From: Simplicispira hankyongi
GTDB taxonomy: Bacteria > Pseudomonadota > Gammaproteobacteria > Burkholderiales > Burkholderiaceae_C
Assembly: GCF_003570885.1 (NCBI RefSeq)
Contig: NZ_QXJC01000001.1
Location: 1,357,869 to 1,421,868 of the forward strand
Direction: 5' to 3'
DNA: 64,000 nt
Part shown: piece after piece, positions 58,001 to 64,000 of the stretch
Layout of the letters: each line of letters begins with the position of its first letter
Numbering within the stretch: the stretch's first letter is position 1
The notes under the pieces: generated by a model
The model's database searches: none
What the model saw: the letters and a program-made list of their open reading frames with translations, nothing else
What the model was told of the DNA's origin: nothing
Translations under genes and position numbers: made by a program

Positions 58001-58361
58001 GCAGGTAGTCCCCGCCATAAGGTTTGCGGATGAAATTGTCTGCTCCGCACTCCAGCCCCCGGATCACATCCTGAGGGTCCGAGAGCGTGGTTACCAGCAT
58101 GACCGGAATGTCCCTCAGGCTCTCGTCCGCCTTGATCGCCTTGCACAAACCGTAGCCATCGAGCTCGGGCATCACGACGTCGCTGATCACCAGGCTGGGC
58201 TTGCAGCGTGCGAGCAATGCGAGCGCCTCGCGGCCGTTGGCGGCGGCCGTCACCAAATAACCTCTCTGCTCGAGCAGGTGCGCAAGCTGCGCCGCCTGGG
58301 TTGGACTGTCCTCGGCAATGAGAACCTCCACCTTGCCGTTCGTTTTCTGGTTGGTTTTCAT
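55047..58361 (-). CDS. Response regulator with GAF, PAS, degenerate GGDEF and EAL domains
   Basis: A 1104-residue signalling protein. REC domain at 12-130 with phospho-acceptor Asp61 (LVISDVVMP); GAF at about 200-350; a coiled stretch; PAS at about 380-500 (ATPDLIGTATLDGRMLYSNQ); a second GAF at about 510-670; GGDEF-like at about 680-840; EAL at about 850-1095. The GGDEF site reads INADCF, so cyclase activity is unlikely. The EAL domain keeps GVEALMRW, NVSQVQLRR, EITES, DDFGTGYSSL and EGVET, so c-di-GMP hydrolysis is expected. It lies 13 bp downstream of cheB and is probably phosphorylated by the hybrid CheA, linking this chemosensory array to c-di-GMP turnover. Confidence 0.9.
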   Translation of the reverse strand: MKTNQKTNGKVEVLIAEDSPTQAAQLAHLLEQRGYLVTAAANGREALALLARCKPSLVISDVVMPELDGYGLCKAIKADESLRDIPVMLVTTLSDPQDVIRGLECGADNFIRKPYGGDYLLSRIDYLLMNLEMRKSQKMQMGLEIELGGQKHLITAERQQMLDLLISTYEQAVEINSELRLRKTELEHSNQVLHGLGSIVAGLNQAITEREVAEVALERALELPGVQAGWISLWERESSFRTVAARNLPPALLREGAMDGLCDCRRRFLAGELGHVGNIMECERFKGGKGDMQGLRYHASVPLWTGDRAMGVMNLVGPEQGLFDEVELKMLCVVGNQVAVALERARLHEHLEQLVQERTAALTLEVAERKRIQEEQARLVAIIEATPDLIGTATLDGRMLYSNQAGLQLMGIEEKDLPKIRSQDIYPEWAGKLVMEEGIPHALSHGVWSGETAILGPDGREIPVLQVILAHKGHNESVEYLSTIARDITLRKVQESKIEFLNRIYSVLSGINTTIVRVREEGELFREACRIAVDQGRFTFAWIGKYAADSQQVTPVAQAGHDDGYLAQVNLTTHDDAPGSCALTAQALTEAKPVICNDIASDERIATWRDEALSRGYRSVVVLPLILEGKPVGVFVLYAAETGVFDEEEMRLLIEIAGDISFAMDNLKKEGRLNYLAYYDAITGLPNRTVFYDRLGQHLHDVRSGETVAVLAIDLERFRGINETFGRHAGDALLKMVAERLIETGVGVDHLARINADCFSMVLSNIREEADVVRFFESQVATSLGRPFTLEGQELRISARTGIAIFPNDGKDADALFRNAEAALKKSKLSGDKYLFYTPVLNARVAEKLTLENKLRRALELEQLVLHYQPKVDLKSNQIVGVEALMRWNDPETGLVPPWKFIPLLEETGMIIEAGAWALAQAMTDFRGWQAKGLIAPRIAVNVSQVQLRRKDFVSTVERVLSSLGRDSGGLEIEITESLIMEDVEANIQKLHAIREMGVEVAVDDFGTGYSSLSYIAKLPINSLKIDRAFIINMTSNADDRSIVSAIISLAHSLNLRVIAEGVETNEQAKLLRLLKCNEIQGFLFSPGVPEAKIEEFLRNKKTL

Positions 58362-58374
58362 GGATCGTTCTGTC

Positions 58375-59421
58375 TTATTTTTTGCACACCAAGCTTATTA
58401 ACACCGGGGCGATCTTCTCCGGCGGGAGAACCAGCGTCACCGCATCGAGCTTGATCGCCTCGCCCGGCATGCCGTGCACCACGGAACTTTCCTTGTCCTG
58501 AGCGAATGTCGTCGCACCCCTGTCCCGCAGCAGCTTCAGCTCCTCGACGCCGTCGCGTCCCATACCGGTCAGCAAGCCAGCGACTGCATCACGTCCATAG
58601 ACTTCGGCGACCGAACGCAGAAGATAGGAAACCGAGGGGCGCAAGCCGTTCTCGGGCTCGTCTTTGGTTAGTACGATTTTTCCACCCCGCTCCATCCGCA
58701 TCTGAAATTCATCGGGAGCCACATACACATGGCCCGGACGAATAGGCTCATCATGCGCGGCGAGATGAACAGGCAGACTGGACGTTTGCGCCAACCACTG
58801 AACAAAGCCCTGGGTAAAACCGATCGCCATGTGCTGCACAATCAGTACCGGTACCGGGAAACCCTGCGGCAGCGCCGCGAGAATGGTTTGCAGCACCGGC
58901 GGACCGCCGGTCGAGGCACCGATGGCTATCACCCTTGCTTTCGCCGCGACCGGCACGAAATGGGCTTGCGCAGGGGGCAGAACTTGCGGTTGGCGCAGCG
59001 CCTTGGGCCAACGCCTGATCACCTTGACTTCGGACATCAATTTCACGGTCTGGACCAGCTCACGGGCGGTGGCTTCATGGTCCGGATGACCGATGCCCGC
59101 CGGCCGACGCAGAACTGCCACGGCCCCCGCTTCAACGGCACGAAACGTCGTCGAGACCTCGCGCGGATCCGTGCTCCCACTGACGATCACGATAGGCGTG
59201 GGGTACGTTTCCATGATCCGGCGCGTGGCTTCCAAACCATCCAGCTTGGGCATATGGATGTCCATCGTGATGACATCAGGCCGTTGGCGTGCAACAGCCA
59301 CAAGCGCCTGCTCACCATCGTTCGCCGTCCCGATGACTTGGATGGCGGCATCCGCGCTGAGAATGTGAACGAGAAACTCGCGCACCACGGGTGAGTCTTC
59401 CACCACCAGGACTTTAATCAT
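58375..59421 (-). CDS. cheB: Chemotaxis response regulator protein-glutamate methylesterase
   Basis: A 348-residue CheB. REC domain with Asp54 (VITMDIHMPKLDG); a linker; the methylesterase domain with catalytic Ser170 (IAIGASTGGPP), His197 (LIVQHMAIGF) and the Asp of LLTGMGRDGVEEL. It demethylates or deamidates chemoreceptors in adaptation. The ATG at 59421 has GGAG upstream; a TTG two codons earlier is less likely. It lies 22 bp after the CheA gene. CheR is not in the window. Confidence 0.93.
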   Translation of the reverse strand: MIKVLVVEDSPVVREFLVHILSADAAIQVIGTANDGEQALVAVARQRPDVITMDIHMPKLDGLEATRRIMETYPTPIVIVSGSTDPREVSTTFRAVEAGAVAVLRRPAGIGHPDHEATARELVQTVKLMSEVKVIRRWPKALRQPQVLPPAQAHFVPVAAKARVIAIGASTGGPPVLQTILAALPQGFPVPVLIVQHMAIGFTQGFVQWLAQTSSLPVHLAAHDEPIRPGHVYVAPDEFQMRMERGGKIVLTKDEPENGLRPSVSYLLRSVAEVYGRDAVAGLLTGMGRDGVEELKLLRDRGATTFAQDKESSVVHGMPGEAIKLDAVTLVLPPEKIAPVLISLVCKK

Positions 59422-59443
59422 GGGCAACTCCGCCTGCTCGTGC

Positions 59444-61741
59444 TCATATCAGCCGCCGGACAATTTCCAGCAGGTTGCTCTGCTCGAAGCTGCTTTTTAC
59501 GATGTACGCGTTGGCACCGACGTCAATGCCGCGCTCGCGGTGCTCGCGCGACTCAAGTGCCGTCACCAGCACAACCGGCATTTGTGCAAGCCGCTTGTCC
59601 GAGCGCACCTTCGCCGTGAGATCGAAGCCGTCCATGCGCGGCATTTCCACGTCCGACACGAGCAAATCGAAAGTTCCCGCCTTGAGCGCCGTGTAGGCCT
59701 CGACCCCGTCCACCGCGGTGGTGACGCTGTAGCCCGCCGATTCCAGGATGTTCTTTATCAGGGCCCTTGAGGTGATCGAATCCTCGGCGACCAGGATGGA
59801 CCGTTTCACTGCAGACACGTGCTGCTCGCCAATGACGCTCGCTAGCGGGCTTGCCGCTGGCCTAATGGCCGACTGCATCATGTCGGGCACATTCAGGACC
59901 GGCACCACCTGGCCCGTCCCCAAGACGCTCGCGCCAGCGAGGTTGCGCACGCGCTTAAGTTGCGGCCCAAGCCCCTTGACCAGCACCTCCTGCTCCGCGA
60001 GGACCGCATCCACCCGGAATGCAATGCGATCAACGCCCAGGCCGAGCACCACTACCTGGACATTGTCTGCAGACACTCCTCTTACATGCGGAATTTCCAG
60101 CACATCGGCCAAATGGACCAGCGACAGCGCCTGTCCGTCGAGGGCGATCGTTTCGCGGTTCTCCACCGTCTGGATATCCTTCGCCGCCACCAGCGCCACC
60201 CGTTCCACGCTGACTGCTGGAATGATGAACAGCCGATCGCCGGCGCGAACGAGCACGCCCCGAAACGTGGCAAGCGTCAGCGGCAGCACGATGCGGAAGG
60301 TCGTGCCGGCGCCTGGCTGCACCTCCAGAGCGATGGTGCCGCCCAGCCGCTCGACTCTCTCGCGCACGATGGCGAGCCCCAGACCCCGCCCCGAAAGGTC
60401 GGTAACGATAGGGCTGGTAGAGAGGCCGGACTGAAACACCAGTGCCAGCGCCTCGCGTTCGTTCAACTTTTCCAGATCCTCCGCAGACATCACCCCAAGC
60501 TTCGCCGCAGCAGCCTTGACCTTCGCCACATCGATACCCGTCCCGTCGTCGGCGACCAGTATCTCGACTTTGCTGCCGTCCTTGTGCGCAACGGCGATGG
60601 TGAGCGTCGCATGCGCCGGCTTGCCTTTGCGCTCACGCACCGCCGGCGACTCCACGCCGTGATCGATGCTGTTTCGAAACAGATGATTGAGCGGGTCTTT
60701 GATCTGCTCAAGAATCCGCCGGTCGATTTCAATCTCATCCCCGCGAATCATCAGCTCCACCTGCTTGCCTTGATTGCGCGCAAGCTCGCGACCCAGCCGT
60801 GGGAAGGCTTCGAGCAGTGAAGAGAACGCCAGCATGTGCATTTCCTTCACATCGTGCAGGAGGCCGTCCACCATGGCGCTCAAGGCGCGATGATCGTGCG
60901 CGGCTGACGCCTCCAGCTTCGCCAGCCGGTCCTCCAGAAGCTTTATTAGCGGGGGCTCCGCATCCAGATACTCGAGCAGCTGTACCAATTCCCGCTGCAC
61001 TATGGCAGCGCCATTTGGTTTTTTTGATTGTCCAAACGACCGTTCCACCGCCCGCATGGCAGGCCGAAGCTTGGCGAACTCCTTTTTCCAGGCACCAAGC
61101 GTAGCCCCGAGCTCCCGCAGTTCGCGCGCCCGCTCGCCCGCCGCCAGCCGCGGCGCAAGCAACTCCTCCGTCTGGCGCATCACCGAGTCAAGCTTCGCGG
61201 TGCGCACCCGTATGGTCTCGGTCTCCCGGTTGGAAGTCTGCAGCCCAGCAGCCGGGTCGGCATTCACGCCCAGCTCGGCGGGCACGGCGGACGGCGGGGC
61301 AGGCGCATCCTGCACCACAGGGGACGCATCTTGCAATGCAGCCTCAAGCCGGCGCACCAACGCCGCAACCGACTGCTTCTGGGCGCCCGCCTTGGCCTGG
61401 CCGGAGAAATCAAGCAGCCCGCGGAGCACCTCCAGCGTTTGATGCAGCAGATCGAAAAGTGCAGGCGTGGCGGCAACACGGTTGCGCTTGAACCCAGCGA
61501 ACACACTCTCCAGGGCATGGCAAACCGATTCCATTTCCGCGAGGTTCACCGCGCGCGCCGCACCCTTGAGGCTGTGCGCTTCACGGTAGATTCTCTCAAC
61601 GCTTTCCGACCGCGACTCCCCCGCCGGCAGTTTTTCAAGTTCGACCAGTCCCGAGGACATCGCCTGGATGTGCTCGCCCGCCTCGACGCGAAAGGTCACG
61701 AGGAGTTTCTTCAGGAAATCGTCGTCGCTGTTGGTGGCCAT
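59444..61741 (-). CDS. cheA: CheA-type hybrid histidine kinase (Hpt-HATPase-CheW-REC)
   Basis: A 765-residue kinase. Hpt domain with His56 (IYREAHSLKGAARA); dimerisation helices; HATPase with N box (DPLNHLFRNSIDHGVE), VADDGTGID and GRGLGLAIV; CheW-like domain (GVLVRAGDRLFIIPAVSVER); C-terminal REC with Asp in FDLLVSDVEMPRMDG. A REC fused to CheA is typical of alternative chemosensory systems (Wsp- or FrzE-like) that control functions other than swimming. It lies between the receptors and cheB in one operon. A separate CheW is missing from view. Confidence 0.93.
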   Translation of the reverse strand: MATNSDDDFLKKLLVTFRVEAGEHIQAMSSGLVELEKLPAGESRSESVERIYREAHSLKGAARAVNLAEMESVCHALESVFAGFKRNRVAATPALFDLLHQTLEVLRGLLDFSGQAKAGAQKQSVAALVRRLEAALQDASPVVQDAPAPPSAVPAELGVNADPAAGLQTSNRETETIRVRTAKLDSVMRQTEELLAPRLAAGERARELRELGATLGAWKKEFAKLRPAMRAVERSFGQSKKPNGAAIVQRELVQLLEYLDAEPPLIKLLEDRLAKLEASAAHDHRALSAMVDGLLHDVKEMHMLAFSSLLEAFPRLGRELARNQGKQVELMIRGDEIEIDRRILEQIKDPLNHLFRNSIDHGVESPAVRERKGKPAHATLTIAVAHKDGSKVEILVADDGTGIDVAKVKAAAAKLGVMSAEDLEKLNEREALALVFQSGLSTSPIVTDLSGRGLGLAIVRERVERLGGTIALEVQPGAGTTFRIVLPLTLATFRGVLVRAGDRLFIIPAVSVERVALVAAKDIQTVENRETIALDGQALSLVHLADVLEIPHVRGVSADNVQVVVLGLGVDRIAFRVDAVLAEQEVLVKGLGPQLKRVRNLAGASVLGTGQVVPVLNVPDMMQSAIRPAASPLASVIGEQHVSAVKRSILVAEDSITSRALIKNILESAGYSVTTAVDGVEAYTALKAGTFDLLVSDVEMPRMDGFDLTAKVRSDKRLAQMPVVLVTALESREHRERGIDVGANAYIVKSSFEQSNLLEIVRRLI

Positions 61742-61774
61742 GGCTCTCCAGTCCTGTGCTGCCGCCCCCGTTGA

Positions 61775-63229
61775 TCAGGCCTTGCTGCCGATCATGGCGC
61801 CCAGGTTCTGCCCCAACTCGTGCAGGCTGTGCGCGGCGGTCTCGGCCTGCCTGGTGCCCGCGACGTTTTGCAGGCTCGCCTGCTTGATGTTCTCCATCGC
61901 CAACGCCACTTGGTCCATGCCCACCATCTGCTGCTGGCTCGAGGCGGCGATCTGCATCGCCGCTTGCGCCGCTTCGCTCACGCTCTCGGCAAGCAACCGG
62001 ATCGACTCGCCCGCTTCGCCAGACTGCTTCAGGCCCGCCTCCACCGCCTTGGCTCCCTGCTCGGTCGCCATTACCGCGGCACCGGTCGCCTTTTGAATGT
62101 CGCCCAGAATCGTGCGCACCTGCGCGGTCGCCTGCTTGGACTGTTCGGCCAGGCTCTTGATTTCCTGAGCGACAACTGCGAAGCCTTTGCCCTGCTCGCC
62201 TGCCCTGGCCGCCTCGATCGCGGCATTCACCGCCAGCAGATTCGACTGCTCTGACAAATCGTTCACGGCGGCAATGATCTCGCCAATCGCCTGGCCTTGC
62301 TCCGACAGCCGCACGATGCTCTCGGCAACCGACTCCATCTGCTCCTGGATGCGCTGCATCCCGGCAATCGTGTCCTCCACCGATTTGCGCCCAGCCTGCG
62401 ACACTTGCGCCACCTTCTGCGCGCTCTCCGAGACGTACTTGGCCTTCTGGCTCGATACTCCGGCGGCCTGCTTCACCTCTTCCACCGTTGCCGTGGTCTC
62501 GCTTACCGCGCTGGCCGTCTCCGCCGCACCGGACGCCACTTGCGTCGTGGTGGCAAGAATCTCAGACGAGGACGATGACAGCTGATTGATAGCCTCCCGG
62601 AGCTGCCGCGTGATGGACCGCGTCAGAAGCGCTCCGAACGCCAGCCCCAGGACGATGGCAACGCCTGATATCGACAACAACAGCAGGAAGGTGTGATCGA
62701 GGGTCCGTGAAACCTCAGCCCGCCCTTCGGCCAACTGCTCCTGCTGCCGCTTGATGTATTGATCGGATTTCTGGCGCAACACCAAGGCAAATGGAAGCAG
62801 CTTGTCGTTCAGGGCGAGCGCCTCCTTGAGCTTTCCGCCCTCTATCAGCCGGATCCCCTCCTCCTGGCCCTCCCTGTATTTTTTCTGGGCATTGGCGATC
62901 TCATCTGCGAGACGCACCCCCGCATCCGAACGTGAGAGGCTGCGCACCTTGTCTAGCAGCGTATCGAACTGGTGGTGGCTCTCCCGCAGCTCATTCACCA
63001 GCCGGGAGCGCTGTTCCGGAAAAAGTAACAGGCCACGGTACTGCGCGACCTGGTCTCTCGCCTCCCCCCCGAGCTCCTTGGCGACAATAATGGACTGAGT
63101 GTCTTCGTCCAGAAACGCCGCGTACGCACTTTCGGTTGCCTTCAGCGAGTAGAACGCGACACCTGCCACGATCGTCAGCAGCGCCAGTACGACAACGTAG
63201 CCGCCGATTATTTTTTTTCCGATAGTCAT
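61775..63229 (-). CDS. Methyl-accepting chemotaxis protein
   Basis: A 484-residue chemoreceptor. First helix [20 protein letters not shown] (about 8-27); periplasmic helical sensor (about 30-180); second helix [20 protein letters not shown]; no obvious full HAMP; signalling domain with tip [39 protein letters not shown]. It lies 33 bp upstream of cheA. Its last 230 residues are almost identical to those of the partial receptor on its upstream side, but the two C-terminal tails differ (here [12 protein letters not shown]). Confidence 0.92.
   Translation of the reverse strand: MTIGKKIIGGYVVVLALLTIVAGVAFYSLKATESAYAAFLDEDTQSIIVAKELGGEARDQVAQYRGLLLFPEQRSRLVNELRESHHQFDTLLDKVRSLSRSDAGVRLADEIANAQKKYREGQEEGIRLIEGGKLKEALALNDKLLPFALVLRQKSDQYIKRQQEQLAEGRAEVSRTLDHTFLLLLSISGVAIVLGLAFGALLTRSITRQLREAINQLSSSSSEILATTTQVASGAAETASAVSETTATVEEVKQAAGVSSQKAKYVSESAQKVAQVSQAGRKSVEDTIAGMQRIQEQMESVAESIVRLSEQGQAIGEIIAAVNDLSEQSNLLAVNAAIEAARAGEQGKGFAVVAQEIKSLAEQSKQATAQVRTILGDIQKATGAAVMATEQGAKAVEAGLKQSGEAGESIRLLAESVSEAAQAAMQIAASSQQQMVGMDQVALAMENIKQASLQNVAGTRQAETAAHSLHELGQNLGAMIGSKA
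61806..62505 (+). repeat. 700-bp near-identical direct repeat, copy 1 (receptor signalling domain)
   Basis: This segment matches 63301-64000 at a constant offset of 1495 bp with only a few base differences, mostly near the 3' end of the genes. It encodes the chemoreceptor signalling domain. Near-identity at silent sites points to recent duplication or gene conversion. Confidence 0.85.
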
Positions 63230-63266
63230 AGTTACTCTCTCAGAATTCGGCTATTGAGGCTTGCCG

Positions 63267-64000
63267 TCATACCTTGTACTGCTCCGCCAGCCCCTTGAGC
63301 TTTTGTCCCAGTTCGTGCAGGCTGTGCGCGGCGGTCTCGGCTTGCCTGGTGCCCGCGACGTTTTGCAGGCTCGCCTGCTTGATGTTCTCCATCGCCAACG
63401 CCACTTGGTCCATGCCCACCATCTGCTGCTGGCTCGAGGCGGCGATCTGCATCGCCGCTTGCGCCGCTTCGCTCACGCTCTCGGCAAGCAACCGGATCGA
63501 CTCGCCCGCTTCGCCAGACTGCTTCAGGCCCGCCTCCACCGCCTTGGCTCCCTGCTCGGTCGCCATTACCGCGGCACCGGTCGCCTTTTGAATGTCGCCC
63601 AGAATCGTGCGCACCTGCGCGGTCGCCTGCTTGGACTGTTCGGCCAGGCTCTTGATTTCCTGAGCGACAACTGCGAAGCCTTTGCCCTGCTCGCCTGCCC
63701 TGGCCGCCTCGATCGCGGCATTCACCGCCAGCAGATTCGACTGCTCTGACAAATCGTTCACGGCGGCAATGATCTCGCCAATCGCCTGGCCTTGCTCCGA
63801 CAGCCGCACGATGCTCTCGGCAACCGACTCCATCTGCTCCTGGATGCGCTGCATCCCGGCAATCGTGTCCTCCACCGATTTGCGCCCAGCCTGCGACACT
63901 TGCGCCACCTTCTGCGCGCTCTCCGAGACGTACTTGGCCTTCTGGCTCGATACTCCGGCGGCCTGCTTCACCTCTTCCACCGTTGCCGTGGTCTCGCTCA
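63267..64000 (-). CDS. Methyl-accepting chemotaxis protein (5' part outside window)
   Basis: The C-terminal 244 codons of a second chemoreceptor; the frame is open to base 64000 and the sensor region lies outside. The signalling domain is nearly identical to the neighbouring receptor (same tip [20 protein letters not shown]) but ends [13 protein letters not shown]. Two receptors with one shared signalling domain would feed the same CheA. Confidence 0.9.
   Translation of the reverse strand, partial: SETTATVEEVKQAAGVSSQKAKYVSESAQKVAQVSQAGRKSVEDTIAGMQRIQEQMESVAESIVRLSEQGQAIGEIIAAVNDLSEQSNLLAVNAAIEAARAGEQGKGFAVVAQEIKSLAEQSKQATAQVRTILGDIQKATGAAVMATEQGAKAVEAGLKQSGEAGESIRLLAESVSEAAQAAMQIAASSQQQMVGMDQVALAMENIKQASLQNVAGTRQAETAAHSLHELGQKLKGLAEQYKV
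63301..64000 (+). repeat. 700-bp near-identical direct repeat, copy 2
   Basis: Counterpart of 61806-62505. The identity reaches almost to the window edge, where a first mismatch (GCTCA versus GCTTA) appears, so the repeat may end there or continue. Confidence 0.85.

Overview
The window looks like chromosomal DNA of a high-GC betaproteobacterium, most likely family Comamonadaceae (Acidovorax/Rhodoferax-like). This is inferred from the gene families, the codon bias and the type of interspersed palindromic repeats; no 16S or marker comparison was possible. No rRNA, tRNA or CRISPR array was seen.

Region 1 (1-26745) is a surface-polysaccharide locus built from two divergent arms. The minus-strand arm runs from tviB and wbpP (about 19.5 kb) leftwards. 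It continues through a sugar aminotransferase, a WbqC-like protein, a GNAT acetyltransferase, a Wzx flippase, a glycosyltransferase-like protein, a Wzy/EpsG-type polymerase, a GT4 glycosyltransferase, an asparagine-synthase-type amidotransferase, a beta-helix protein, PglA-, PglC- and PglD-like enzymes, an ATP-grasp protein and a cut-off aminotransferase. The plus-strand arm carries the export machinery: a Wza-like protein, a Wzc-like tyrosine autokinase, a membrane J-domain protein, a membrane-anchored repeat protein and a CpsB-type PHP phosphatase. Together they suggest a glycan containing an amidated N-acetyl-galactosaminuronic acid type sugar and an N-acetylated amino-dideoxy sugar, assembled by the Wzx/Wzy route. 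The middle of the minus arm (10.2-15 kb), the beta-helix gene and the ATP-grasp gene are AT-rich, as if imported. A DUF4143-type ATPase and a decayed yhcG-like nuclease gene interrupt the operon.

Region 2 (26.8-55 kb) is mostly housekeeping: a Na/Pi cotransporter, feoAB with a Cys-rich partner behind a possible Fur box, two tandem MFS paralogues, an aminotransferase, a flavin monooxygenase, aconitase, a bacteriohemerythrin, a chemoreceptor, an H-NS-like protein, a CorC-family membrane protein divergent from an ApaH-like hydrolase, rhlE, a zinc metallopeptidase, dcd, guanine deaminase and a four-gene branched-chain 2-oxoacid dehydrogenase operon (bkdA1-bkdA2-bkdB-lpdV).

Region 3 (55-64 kb) is a chemosensory cluster on the minus strand. 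It contains two chemoreceptors sharing a nearly identical signalling domain, a CheA-CheY hybrid kinase, CheB and a large REC-GAF-PAS-GGDEF-EAL protein with a degenerate GGDEF motif. CheW and CheR are not in view and may lie beyond the right edge.

The most unusual signal is repeat biology. A palindromic element of about 50-60 bp occurs at least ten times, and several copies lie inside reading frames: it supplies the N-terminus of an aminotransferase, an internal segment of aconitase, part of the E2 linker of the Bkd complex, and the last codons and stops of rhlE, guaD and one MFS gene. A second family of about 160-bp hairpins with a shared core and variable terminal arms sits directly upstream of rhlE, ypfJ and dcd, and one copy is nested inside a copy of the first repeat.
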